NCBI GenBank assembly: GCA_023439045.1
Contig: JAEXOY010000042.1
Span: forward strand, 62,001 to 126,000
Source of the DNA: Bacillota bacterium
Lineage (GTDB): Bacteria; Bacillota; Clostridia; Acetivibrionales; DSM-1351
Direction: 5' to 3'
DNA: 64,000 nt
Shown: positions 15,115 through 23,649 of the stretch, in pieces
How positions within the stretch are numbered: position 1 is the first letter of the stretch
How the letters are laid out: each line of letters opens with the position of its first letter
Notes under the pieces: model-generated
The model's input: only the letters and a program-made list of their open reading frames with translations
The model's database searches: none
What the model was told of the DNA's origin: nothing
Position numbers and translations under genes: made by a program

Positions 15115-16290
15115 TTACTTTCTAGCTACCCCAGTCTTTCTTGCAGCTTCAGCAACCGCTGCAGCAACTTCCTTAGCTACTCTTGGATCGAATGGAGCTG
15201 GAATTACGTAATCAGCTTTAACTTCGTCATCTGTAATAAGGCCAGCTATAGCATAAGCAGCAGCAATCTTCATTTCATCATTAATTTCTCTTGCTCCTAC
15301 ATCAAAAGTACCTCTAAATATACCTGGGAATGCAAGAACGTTATTTACCTGGTTTGGATAGTCTGAACGGCCTGTACCAACAACAGCAGCACCAGCTTCA
15401 AGGGCTTCTTCAGGCATAATTTCTGGAGTTGGGTTAGCCTGTGCAAAAACTATAGGATCCTTTGCCATTGACTGAACCATTTCCTTTGTCAATGTATTTG
15501 CAGCTGAAACACCGATAAATACGTCAGCTCCAACCATAGCATCCTTCAATGTTCCCTTCTTTCCTTCAAGGTTAGTGATCTTAGCCATCTGTTCCTTGAT
15601 TGGATTGAGGTTTTCTCTTCCTTCATATATGATACCCTTTGTGTCACAAAGAATAACTTTTCTTAAGCCCATTGAGAAAAGAAGCTTTGTAATAGCTATT
15701 GCTGCTGCGCCAGCACCATTAACCACTATTGAAATATCTTCCATCTTCTTGTTTACAACCTTTAATGCATTTATGAGTCCTGCAGCAGTAACTATTGCAG
15801 TACCATGCTGGTCATCGTGGAATATTGGAATATCTGTTTCCTTCTTGAGTCTTTCTTCTATTTCAAAACATCTTGGAGCAGCGATATCTTCTAAATTAAC
15901 GCCACCGAAGCTGCCTGACAATAACTTAACTGTTTCGACGATAGTGTCAACGTCCTTTGACTTAATACAGAGTGGGAATGCATCTACATCACCGAAAGTC
16001 TTAAATAAGCAGCACTTTCCTTCCATAACTGGCATACCAGCTTCTGGTCCTATATCTCCTAAACCAAGTACTGCAGTACCATCAGTGATAACTGCTACTA
16101 AGTTGTGTCTTCTTGTGTATTTGTAAGAGTTTTCTACATCCTTCTGAATTTCAAGACATGGTTGAGCAACTCCTGGTGAGTATGCTAATGATAGATCTCT
16201 CTTATCCTTTAATGGTGCCTTACAGATTACTTCAATTTTACCTGACCACTCTTCGTGAGCCTTTAATGAATCTTCATAAATAGTACCCAT
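15115..16290 (-). CDS. NAD(P)-dependent malic enzyme
   Basis: 391 residues, the short bacterial malic enzyme form without a phosphotransacetylase domain. It oxidatively decarboxylates malate to pyruvate. Visible are the active-site tyrosine region LAYSPGVAQPC, the ITDGTAVLGLGDIGPEAGMPVMEGK segment (given here as its known core) , the metal site FHDDQHGTA and the nucleotide-binding VVNGAGAAAIA. GGGGGA precedes the ATG. Its promoter carries a Rex-type operator, so expression should follow the NADH/NAD ratio. The neighbour upstream is an LDH-family enzyme with a malate dehydrogenase residue, so the pair could form a malate shunt that turns NADH into NADPH. Cofactor choice cannot be read with certainty. 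Confidence 0.94.
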   Translation of the reverse strand: MGTIYEDSLKAHEEWSGKIEVICKAPLKDKRDLSLAYSPGVAQPCLEIQKDVENSYKYTRRHNLVAVITDGTAVLGLGDIGPEAGMPVMEGKCCLFKTFGDVDAFPLCIKSKDVDTIVETVKLLSGSFGGVNLEDIAAPRCFEIEERLKKETDIPIFHDDQHGTAIVTAAGLINALKVVNKKMEDISIVVNGAGAAAIAITKLLFSMGLRKVILCDTKGIIYEGRENLNPIKEQMAKITNLEGKKGTLKDAMVGADVFIGVSAANTLTKEMVQSMAKDPIVFAQANPTPEIMPEEALEAGAAVVGTGRSDYPNQVNNVLAFPGIFRGTFDVGAREINDEMKIAAAYAIAGLITDDEVKADYVIPAPFDPRVAKEVAAAVAEAARKTGVARK

Positions 16291-16356
16291 TATTTTTATT
16301 CCCCCAAACTTTATTTGTTTTTCATATTACTATGCCAAAACCTTTATTTCAATATA

Positions 16357-16385
16357 ATTTTATACTATTGTGAAATGTTTCACAA
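16357..16385 (-). promoter_or_regulatory. malic enzyme promoter with Rex-type operator
   Basis: TTGTGAAATGTTTCACAA at 16368-16385 is a perfect TTGTGAA-N4-TTCACAA palindrome, the known Rex operator form. Minus-strand promoter elements are TTGTGA (16385-16380), 17 bases, TAAAAT (16362-16357), so the operator covers the -35 and the spacer. Confidence 0.75.
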
Positions 16386-16465
16386 CTAATTTAATAAAAA
16401 AACATAAATTCGGCACAACTGATAAAAACCGCATTGTATTCTTTAAAAAATTTGTACATAAACAC

Positions 16466-16497
16466 AATATACAGCGCGCATATGCTCGCTGTATATT
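16466..16497 (-). terminator. hairpin downstream of the malate/lactate dehydrogenase gene
   Basis: AATATACAGCG and CGCTGTATATT are perfect 11-base complements around a 10-base loop, 13 bases after the stop at 16510. The tail is only moderately T-rich, so it may be a processing or weak termination hairpin. Confidence 0.55.
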
Positions 16498-16509
16498 ATA
16501 GCCCAAATA

Positions 16510-17442
16510 TTAAATGTCTTTTACTTCTTCAAGAATATTCTTGATTTGTTCAGCTGAATTTCTCAATAACTTCATTTCTTCATCTGTTACCTTCAATTCA
16601 AGAACCCTATCTGCACCGTTTGCACCAACTATTGTCGGTACGTTAATAGTAACATCCTCGATACCATACTGTCCCTGCAATACTGTACCAACAGGCATTA
16701 TAGTCTTGTAATCCTTAAGAATTGATTCACAAATTCTGTTTATTGAAAGAGCTATACCGTAGTAAGTTGCTCCCTTATTCTTTATAATTGTTGCACCAGC
16801 TGACTTAACTTCAGCGAAAAGAGCTTCCTTATCAATTGTTATGTCATTAGCTTTGCAATATTCATCAAACTGTACACCAGCAACGTGTGTAGCACTCCAT
16901 AATGGAAGCTGTGAGTCACCATGTTCTCCAATGATGTAACCGTGAACGTTAGCAACGTCTACATTTAATGCTTTGCTCAAATGTGTTCTGAATCTTGCAC
17001 TGTCAAGAACTGTTCCTGAGCTTATTATCTTATTTGCTGGAAGTCCTGTCCACTTGCGAATCATATATGCCAAAACATCAACAGGGTTTGATACGCAAAG
17101 GATTACTCCTCCATTGTAGTGTTCCATCATGCTTGCAACTATACCCTTCATGATAGAAGTGTTCTTCTTTGCAAGATCAAGACGTGTTTCTCCTGGCTTT
17201 CTATTAGCGCCAGCTGTAATAACAATTACATCACAATCCTTGATATCAGAATATTCTCCTGAATATACTTTCATGTGTCCAACAAATGATAAACCATGGC
17301 TGATATCAAGTGCCTCACCATAAGCTTTTTCCTTATTTACATCGATCAATACTAATTCAGATACTAAATTATTTATTGACATGGCATAAGCTGCAGAAGC
17401 TCCTACAAAACCAGCGCCTATTATCGCTATTTTACTTCCCAT
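16510..17442 (-). CDS. mdh: LDH/MDH-family 2-hydroxyacid dehydrogenase, probable malate dehydrogenase
   Basis: 310 residues with the NAD-binding GAGFVGASAAY and the catalytic set: R87, D147, R150 and H174 (IGEHGDSQ). By overall sequence it belongs to the L-lactate dehydrogenase type. However the substrate-specificity position in the mobile loop reads GANRKPGETR: Arg81, where lactate dehydrogenases have Gln (GANQKPG). Exchange of that Gln for Arg is the classic switch to malate/oxaloacetate. With the malic enzyme directly downstream, malate dehydrogenase is my preferred call. Lactate dehydrogenase is the alternative. A promoter at 17478-17506 and a strong GGAGGG ribosome site precede the gene. 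Confidence 0.85.
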   Translation of the reverse strand: MGSKIAIIGAGFVGASAAYAMSINNLVSELVLIDVNKEKAYGEALDISHGLSFVGHMKVYSGEYSDIKDCDVIVITAGANRKPGETRLDLAKKNTSIMKGIVASMMEHYNGGVILCVSNPVDVLAYMIRKWTGLPANKIISSGTVLDSARFRTHLSKALNVDVANVHGYIIGEHGDSQLPLWSATHVAGVQFDEYCKANDITIDKEALFAEVKSAGATIIKNKGATYYGIALSINRICESILKDYKTIMPVGTVLQGQYGIEDVTINVPTIVGANGADRVLELKVTDEEMKLLRNSAEQIKNILEEVKDI

Positions 17443-17477
17443 ACAAAAATCCCTCCAATTTTTTCACAATTGTTTCG

Positions 17478-17506
17478 ATTTTAACACATTTAGTTTTTTC
17501 ATACAA
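17478..17506 (-). promoter_or_regulatory. promoter of the malate/lactate dehydrogenase gene
   Basis: Minus-strand TTGTAT (17506-17501), 17 bases, TAAAAT (17483-17478). A TTGTGAA half-site follows nearer the gene but its second half is missing, so I do not call a Rex operator here. Confidence 0.5.
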
Positions 17507-17669
17507 ACATTGAAAATTACCGATTTTTGGAATAATAATTCGTTCTACCCCTGTCTATGCATAATACGTTGATATTAGTTCAAAAATCGCTGTTTTAGTG
17601 GTCGGTTTGGTTTGATTGTATACAAAGTTCGAAACAATTGATAATTTATTGTCAATCATTTTTGAGCTC

Positions 17670-17708
17670 TAAAACAACTACAGCCAAGGCTTTACGCCTT
17701 GGCTGTAG
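17670..17708 (-). terminator. terminator of coaX with the stop codon in its loop
   Basis: CTACAGCCAAGGC (17678-17690) and GCCTTGGCTGTAG (17696-17708) are perfect 13-base complements. The 5-base loop contains the coaX stop TAA. On the minus strand it is followed by TTGTTTTAG. The last coaX codons therefore form the 5' arm. Confidence 0.8.
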
Positions 17709-18474
17709 GAATATTTCTTTCATAGATTATCCGGAGTCCTTCTAAGGTTAGAGTGCTATCAATGGTTTGTATTGTTGTTGATTCCTCTGCAATGAGCCTT
17801 GATAACCCCCCTGTAGCAATCACCTTTATGTTTTCTTCCTGCATTTCAACCTTCATTCTGTTTACTATATTGTCAACTTGTCCAGCATAACCATAGATTA
17901 TGCCAGATTGCATACTTGCAACTGTATTCTTGCCAATTACACATTCAGGTTTAGCAAGATCTATTCTTGGCAGCTTAGCTGTTTTCTGAAAGAGCGCCTC
18001 TAAGCTAATCTTTATCCCTGGACAAATAACCAACCCCAGATACTCACCAATCGACGAAATAGCACAGAACGTGGTAGCCGTGCCCATATCAACTATTATT
18101 AGCGGACCCCCATAGATTTCAAAGCCAGCTACCGCATTGACAATTGTATCAGCCCCTACTTCCTTGGGATTATGACACTTTACGTTGATGCCTGTCTTGG
18201 TACCCGGTCCAACAACAAGTGGGTCTAAACTAAAGTATTTGCGTATGGCATGCTCTAGAGAATACATTATTGGGGGCACAACAGATGCAATTACAACGGC
18301 TTTAACTTGGTGTACGTCCAATTGAGCATGATTAAATAGATTAACCATAAGCATGCCCAACTCATCTGCGGTACGTTCCTTTTCTGTACCAAGCCTCCAA
18401 TTTGCAAGTAGTCTCTTATCCTTATAGACACCTACTACAATATGAGTATTACCGACGTCTAGCACCAATAACAT
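17692..18474 (-). CDS. coaX: type III pantothenate kinase
   Basis: 260 residues of the ASKHA-fold CoaX family, the first step of coenzyme A synthesis. The nucleotide and substrate motifs are LDVGNTHIVVGVY at the N-terminus, GPGTKTG near 91, and IVDMGTATTF near 127, followed by G-x-I-x-P-G-like VICPGIKIS. The ATG at 18474 is followed directly by the typical LLVLDVGNT. It lies downstream of birA and the disordered gene in one minus-strand run; birA-coaX adjacency is common in Firmicutes. The gene ends inside a terminator hairpin. Confidence 0.95.
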   Translation of the reverse strand: MLLVLDVGNTHIVVGVYKDKRLLANWRLGTEKERTADELGMLMVNLFNHAQLDVHQVKAVVIASVVPPIMYSLEHAIRKYFSLDPLVVGPGTKTGINVKCHNPKEVGADTIVNAVAGFEIYGGPLIIVDMGTATTFCAISSIGEYLGLVICPGIKISLEALFQKTAKLPRIDLAKPECVIGKNTVASMQSGIIYGYAGQVDNIVNRMKVEMQEENIKVIATGGLSRLIAEESTTIQTIDSTLTLEGLRIIYERNIPTAKA

Positions 18475-18512
18475 TATTTACCCTCCACTAATGAGATAAA
18501 GTAATATAATAC

Positions 18513-19100
18513 CTATATTCCTAACCTTATACTTCTTATTTCTTTTATCTCAAGGTCTATTTCCTTTTCAATTCTCACAATATCAGTCTTTATGTCCTCC
18601 AAAGTCTCCTCCGGCTTTGGTCTAGGAGTTCTTGTGTGCTGTCTGTAAGGTTCTCTACCTTCACGACCTTCCCTAGAATCCCTCTGTTCTCTAGGCTCAC
18701 GAGGCTCCCTATAGTTCTTCTGGTACTGCCCTTCTCTATGATCTCTATGTTGAGAATTGCGGTTTTCTCTCTGGTTATAATCCCGATTTTGTCCATCCCT
18801 TTGCTGTGCATGAATAGAGTCTCTTTCACCACTTGCTTTGGAACTATCATTGTGGTTATGATTTCTGTAATTGTTTTTACTTACGTCTCTAGATGCATTT
18901 TCCCGCACAATATTGTCCCTTGTACCCTGTCCATTAGATGCTGCATCACGCCCAGAGGCTCCATGAACATTGTTCCTCTCCCTCTGGTTTTCGCGTTGAC
19001 TTTCCCTATTGGTATTGTCTCTAGGATGAGCATTCTCCCTTGGGCTAGTGTTTTCTTTTGGATTAGTATTATTCCTTGGAATATCGTTTTTCTTTACCAC
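18513..19100 (-). CDS. low-complexity Arg/Asn/Glu-rich disordered protein
   Basis: 195 residues, no recognised family. Residues 1-155 are almost entirely Arg, Asn, Glu, Asp, Gln, His, Ser and Gly with tandem-like runs (REPREPREQRDSREGREGRE), so they should be disordered. The last 35 residues (from about ETLEDIKTDIVRIEKEIDLE onward) are a likely amphipathic helix. The start is GTG at 19100 with AGGAGG 8 bases upstream, a strong site that argues for real translation. It sits between birA and coaX. The composition recalls RNA-binding or condensate-forming tails, but no function can be assigned. The opposite strand also has a long open frame, which I read as a shadow. Confidence 0.7.
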   Translation of the reverse strand: MVKKNDIPRNNTNPKENTSPRENAHPRDNTNRESQRENQRERNNVHGASGRDAASNGQGTRDNIVRENASRDVSKNNYRNHNHNDSSKASGERDSIHAQQRDGQNRDYNQRENRNSQHRDHREGQYQKNYREPREPREQRDSREGREGREPYRQHTRTPRPKPEETLEDIKTDIVRIEKEIDLEIKEIRSIRLGI

Positions 19101-19161
19101 TCACATTTCCTCCTGAATGCCTAATACTCGGCTTTTTTACGAAAGTTCTAAACGTTCTATT

Positions 19162-20148
19162 CTAAAGGTATCCCATAATTCCGCGAATCTGTATCTCTCC
19201 TGCAGTTACTTCACGGACGTGTCCATCACTACATTTTACAATAAGCCTACCATCATTTGCAATATTATTGGCAATACCTGTATATTCTTCCCCCCTAAAT
19301 GAGAGCTTTATATGACTTCCTAGAGTAACAGAGTACTTTCTCCAATCATCAAGTATTACTTCATTTTGACCATTGAGAAGTTGATTATAAGTATTATCAA
19401 GATGTCTGAGAATATTATTAAAAACCAATGCTCTAGAGACCCTACCCCCAGTTTCCATCCTCAGGGATATTGCCTTTTGCTCCAACTCCCCGGTAAAGCT
19501 ATCCTTTGGCTGATTAACATTTATTCCAATACCTAGTACTATATGGTTGACATGTCCTGGTTCAGCACTAAGCTCTGTCAAGATTCCACCTAACTTCTTC
19601 CCACTAAGTATTATATCATTTGGCCATTTAATTCCGCAAACTATTCCCAGTGTATCTTCTATAGCTTCTACTACAGCAACTGATGCTGCAAGAGTAATGA
19701 CCTGCATACTCTCAGGTTCAATGTTGGGTCTCAGAATACAAGAAAACCATATTCCGTCAGAATTGTAAGAGCACCATTCTCTCCCTAGTCGTCCTCTTCC
19801 TAGAGACTGTCGCTCAGCTATTACAATTGTGCCATCAGGACACCCCTCGTTAGCAAGCTTTTTTGCATAATTATTTGTAGAATCAATTTCATAAAAATGT
19901 ACAATTTTGCTGCCAAACAGTCCGTTCCTATCGCGTATAATCTGCGACTCATCTAGAACATCAGCGGCTTCTATAAGCCTATACCCCTTTTTGGAGGAGG
20001 ATTCTATTTGATAGCCTCTCTGTCGTAACTCATTTATGTGCTTCCAAACAGCGGTTCTAGAAACGCCAAGCTCTCGACTTATCTGTTCTCCTGAGATATA
20101 CTGCTCACTTTTGAGAAGTTGGGATAATATAACCTTTTCCACTGTCAA
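19162..20148 (-). CDS. birA: bifunctional biotin ligase / biotin repressor BirA
   Basis: About 328 residues. An N-terminal winged helix-turn-helix (YISGEQISRELGVSRTAVWKH) is followed by the biotin-protein ligase catalytic domain with GRGRLGREW and the KWPNDI motif, then a small C-terminal SH3-like domain. It attaches biotin to carboxyl carrier protein and, as holo-repressor, controls biotin genes. The TTG at 20148 has AGGAAGGA 6-7 bases upstream. An ATG at 20166, overlapping the previous stop as TAATG, would add six residues but has no good ribosome site. Its likely target is the palindrome in front of bioY. Confidence 0.94.
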   Translation of the reverse strand: MTVEKVILSQLLKSEQYISGEQISRELGVSRTAVWKHINELRQRGYQIESSSKKGYRLIEAADVLDESQIIRDRNGLFGSKIVHFYEIDSTNNYAKKLANEGCPDGTIVIAERQSLGRGRLGREWCSYNSDGIWFSCILRPNIEPESMQVITLAASVAVVEAIEDTLGIVCGIKWPNDIILSGKKLGGILTELSAEPGHVNHIVLGIGINVNQPKDSFTGELEQKAISLRMETGGRVSRALVFNNILRHLDNTYNQLLNGQNEVILDDWRKYSVTLGSHIKLSFRGEEYTGIANNIANDGRLIVKCSDGHVREVTAGEIQIRGIMGYL

Positions 20149-20165
20149 AAAAATTCCTTCCTGCA

Positions 20166-20798
20166 TTATAAACTACAACAAACCTTATCCATATCAGGCC
20201 TTTTAATGCAATATACCCTATTCCTTGCATCTCTGAAAATTGTATTGGGGCCTTGGTGTTCTATTTTTTCAACGCATCCAAACTCATGAAGTCTATCGAG
20301 AAGACTATAAAGCATACAATCCTCTAACTCCTCATTCTTTTCTCTAAGGGTCTCAATAACATTGTTTATGTACAGCTGCTCTGAATTTGCATAGATAACA
20401 GGAGAGTCCATTCTCTTGTCCAATACTTTGGCTTCTCCCTGTAGTATAGTGGTAGTTACGAGACATTCCGGCAGTCTATACGTACCAAAAGTATACTTTT
20501 CTAATGGTATTATTGAACTATAATACAAATCCATAGATTGGGAATCACAATTTAGCGCATCATAAATAAACTTGTCTGCTGCAAAGCAATACTTATTTAG
20601 TACCTGCAGCTTCAAACAGGTGTAGTTACTATCTCTGTACTTGTCCATATCGTCCTTTGGATTTAAAAGGGCGGAGAAACAGAGCTTTTCTACACCTTCC
20701 ATCATAACTTTCTTGTCATGAAAGGAAGAAAGCTTCATACCACAATCAAGGATATCGTCAACATCTTCTGTCTTAACAAAATAATATACCTCGGGCAT
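20166..20798 (-). CDS. hypothetical protein in the cyanophycin-birA cluster
   Basis: 210 residues, family not recognised. The N-terminal pattern VYYFVKTEDVDDILDCGMKLS recalls (in its parts Y-x-x-V-K-x-E-D-V-D-D-I-L-x-x-G) the entry strand of ADP-ribosyltransferase-like folds such as DarT or DUF4433, but this is a loose impression. The middle is polar and a C-terminal RxxxYCIKRP segment looks beta-rich. There is no signal or membrane segment, so it should be cytoplasmic. The ATG at 20798 has GGGGGA 5 bases upstream, better than the frame start at 20816. It lies 108 bases after cphA and touches birA. Confidence 0.65.
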   Translation of the reverse strand: MPEVYYFVKTEDVDDILDCGMKLSSFHDKKVMMEGVEKLCFSALLNPKDDMDKYRDSNYTCLKLQVLNKYCFAADKFIYDALNCDSQSMDLYYSSIIPLEKYTFGTYRLPECLVTTTILQGEAKVLDKRMDSPVIYANSEQLYINNVIETLREKNEELEDCMLYSLLDRLHEFGCVEKIEHQGPNTIFRDARNRVYCIKRPDMDKVCCSL

Positions 20799-20906
20799 TT
20801 TAATCCCCCACAACATTGCTTTTGGTACTATTATATAACAAAATTACTCTATGCTATAGTGGTATATAAAATTTTTCTATAAATTTCCCCTGTTTATATA
20901 GATTTC

Positions 20907-23615
20907 CTACAACACTCCCTTTACCATGTTTTGCTTATTAGGTACATCTGACTTAAGTATACTCTGGGTTAATAAATCTACTGCATCTTGCTGGTTTTTG
21001 AATTTTGTAATTAAAGAAATTGCAGAATCAAAATCTTCATACAATAATACTATAAGGTCATTTGGCAAAGCATCCAGCATTGCTTTTTCCAAAGCCACAA
21101 TTTCACTCAATACAACCTCTACATCTTGAGGGTCCATGCCACCATTGAGCATCTCCTCCTTCATAATTGCTGCTACTTCTCCTGGTTTTCTTCCTCTTAG
21201 GTCGACGTCCTCTTTGATATATACCCTATCAAAAGACTTAGCACATAAAAGAGCTACTTCTCTTATATTACTATCCAATCTATCCCCAGGCATGCCAACT
21301 ACTCCTACCAGACGCTTAGGCTTGAGCTTTTGAATATATTTAATAACTGCACTATATCCAGCGATATTATGGCTATAGTCAACCATTATTTTAAAGCTAC
21401 CAACATCAAAGATATTAAAGCGTCCGGGGTTAGTAATTGCGTCCGGTTTAAATGTGGATAATCCCCTTCTAATATTTTCACAACTTATTGATAGACCAAT
21501 TAGTGCAGATATAGCTGCAAGAGAATTCTCTATATTGCATTCAATTAAACCGTCCATTGTAATAGGTATATCCTCTAGCGCCATAAGGGGCGTCCGCTTT
21601 GACCCCCTCGAAATCCAGATATAATTATCTTTTACGTATACCGCTATGTTGTCATGTTGCTTCAAGTGCCTTTTTATAAGGGCATTTGAACCACTTCTGG
21701 CAAACAGTATAGCTTTGCTTCGTACCCTTTGAAGCATAAATGGAGTTGTCGTATCATCTGCATTTAAAACTGCAAATCCTGAAGGCTTAACTGCTTCCAC
21801 TACCAAGGCCTTAATATTTGCAAGATCCTCAATAGTATTGACACCATCTAGCCCCAAGTGATCATCACTAATGTTAGTCAAAACTGCAACATCTGCCAAA
21901 TCATATCCTAATCCCTTTCTAACAATGCCACCTCTGGCGGTTTCAAGGACTGCTGCCTCTACCCTTTTATCATAAAGCACTCTAGCCGCGCTCACCGGTC
22001 CTGTCATGTCGCCCTTTTGAACGCAATCGTTACCGATATATATTCCACTTGTAGTAGTCATTCCAACGCAAATTCCACATTTAGAAAGGGTGTGCCTGAT
22101 TAGTCTTGTTGTGGTAGTTTTTCCATTTGTACCAGTAACAGCTACAATTGGTATGGTGTATTTTTGATTTTCAGGATATAGCATATCCATAATATCAGCA
22201 GCAACATTCACAGGATGTCCCTCTGAGGGATACATGTGCATTCTAAGGCCGGGGGCAGCATTTACCTCTATTATTGATCCACCTTTGTTAATAGGAATGG
22301 CTATATCAGGGCATACGAAATCGATGCCTGCCACATCAAGGTTAAGAGCATCTGCTGCTGCAATTGCATACGCAGCATTTTGTGGGTGAATGAGTTCCGT
22401 ACAATTGATTGCTGTTCCACCAGTGCTGAGGTTGGCATTATGCCTAACAAAAATCTTTTCTCCCAAAGAAGGAATGTATTTTTCACTTAAGCCCTGTGCA
22501 GCCAAACAACTCATTGCAATATCGTCCAATCGCAGCTTTGTCAGTGGTTTTTCGTGATCATTTCCTCTGAGTGGATTTTTATTTTCTATATTGACGAGCT
22601 CTAATATATTGTGTACCCCGTCACCCGTAACACATGGCGGAATTCTTTTGGCAACAGCGCTCACCCTACCGCCAACTACTAATACTCTATAATCGTAGCC
22701 TTTAATATAGTCTTCAACAATTACCTTTCTTGAAAAGCTTAGAGCCTCGTAGTAAGCCTTTTCTAGTTCAGTGCTGTCATTGATATTGATGGTTACGCCT
22801 TTTCCCTGATTAGAGTCGGAGGGTTTGACGACAACCGGGTATCTTACAAGCTCGGCAGCCTTTTTTGCTTCTTCAAAATCAAGCACCACCATACCATAAG
22901 GTGCAGGAATACCACTATCCAACAACACTCTTTTTGTCATTTCTTTATCTGATACAATATCCACAGCAATACAGCTAGTTTTATCTGTAAGTGATGCTTG
23001 TACACATCTCGTATATTTTCCATAGCCTAGTTTAAGAACACTTGAGTCCTGTACCCTACTAACAGGAATTCCCCGTCTGACTGCCTCATCAAATAAAGCT
23101 TTTGTACTGGGTCCCAAATCAGTTCGTGCCGATAGTTCTCTGAGACTAAACAACATATTATCTCCAAAATCATTTATTTCCTTGGTGGTGATGGCTATCC
23201 CGTTTTGTCCAGAAATTAAAATAATAAATTCAACGCACTTTTTTGCACATTCTATAGCAACTACTTCATTTTCATATTCACACACAACACAATAGCTTGA
23301 AGAACTTCCTATCTGCCTTGTTCTTCCATACTTTACCGGATATCCAAGTATATTCTGAACTTCAATAATGAGGTGCTCTGTTACGTGACCGATATAGGTA
23401 CCTTCTATAAGCCTCTCTCCAAATCCACCACTATAACCTACTCCGCAGGTGTGCTGTGCCAAGTTGGGGAAGCTCCCCAATAATCTTTTATTGAAATCCT
23501 GAATATCTCTGGTCGGGCCGTTTTCAAAGGGTGCAATGTCCAATACCATCTTTATAGTTTTTCTATGTGAATAAATATTTCTTCCCTTGAAGCAATGAAT
23601 GCTTTGTATATGCAC
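20907..23615 (-). CDS. cphA: cyanophycin synthetase
   Basis: 902 residues, the usual CphA length and three-part layout. There is an N-terminal domain (1-160), an ATP-grasp ligase (about 215-475, with VVKPSDSNQGKGV and EVNAAPGLRMH) and a Mur-ligase-like domain from about 485 with the P-loop GTNGKT at 495-500. It polymerises Asp and Arg into multi-L-arginyl-poly-L-aspartate, a nitrogen reserve kept as cytoplasmic granules. The start is GTG at 23615 with a perfect AGGAGG site. It lies 34 bases after cphB, so both enzymes are made from one message. Cyanophycin genes are known in several sporulating clostridia. Confidence 0.96.
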   Translation of the reverse strand: MHIQSIHCFKGRNIYSHRKTIKMVLDIAPFENGPTRDIQDFNKRLLGSFPNLAQHTCGVGYSGGFGERLIEGTYIGHVTEHLIIEVQNILGYPVKYGRTRQIGSSSSYCVVCEYENEVVAIECAKKCVEFIILISGQNGIAITTKEINDFGDNMLFSLRELSARTDLGPSTKALFDEAVRRGIPVSRVQDSSVLKLGYGKYTRCVQASLTDKTSCIAVDIVSDKEMTKRVLLDSGIPAPYGMVVLDFEEAKKAAELVRYPVVVKPSDSNQGKGVTININDSTELEKAYYEALSFSRKVIVEDYIKGYDYRVLVVGGRVSAVAKRIPPCVTGDGVHNILELVNIENKNPLRGNDHEKPLTKLRLDDIAMSCLAAQGLSEKYIPSLGEKIFVRHNANLSTGGTAINCTELIHPQNAAYAIAAADALNLDVAGIDFVCPDIAIPINKGGSIIEVNAAPGLRMHMYPSEGHPVNVAADIMDMLYPENQKYTIPIVAVTGTNGKTTTTRLIRHTLSKCGICVGMTTTSGIYIGNDCVQKGDMTGPVSAARVLYDKRVEAAVLETARGGIVRKGLGYDLADVAVLTNISDDHLGLDGVNTIEDLANIKALVVEAVKPSGFAVLNADDTTTPFMLQRVRSKAILFARSGSNALIKRHLKQHDNIAVYVKDNYIWISRGSKRTPLMALEDIPITMDGLIECNIENSLAAISALIGLSISCENIRRGLSTFKPDAITNPGRFNIFDVGSFKIMVDYSHNIAGYSAVIKYIQKLKPKRLVGVVGMPGDRLDSNIREVALLCAKSFDRVYIKEDVDLRGRKPGEVAAIMKEEMLNGGMDPQDVEVVLSEIVALEKAMLDALPNDLIVLLYEDFDSAISLITKFKNQQDAVDLLTQSILKSDVPNKQNMVKGVL

Positions 23616-23649
23616 TTTTTGTCTTCCTCCTAAGAAGCCAGGCTATGAG

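Noticed and set aside
17443..17520. Second Rex operator before the malate/lactate dehydrogenase gene
   Set aside because: Only a TTGTGAA half-site is present; the second half does not match.
18590..18850. 86-residue frame inside the disordered gene
   Set aside because: Out-of-frame shadow with no independent ribosome site.
18636..19124. 162-residue plus-strand frame opposite the disordered protein
   Set aside because: It is hydrophobic sequence produced by reading Arg/Asn-rich codons backwards, and has no ribosome site.
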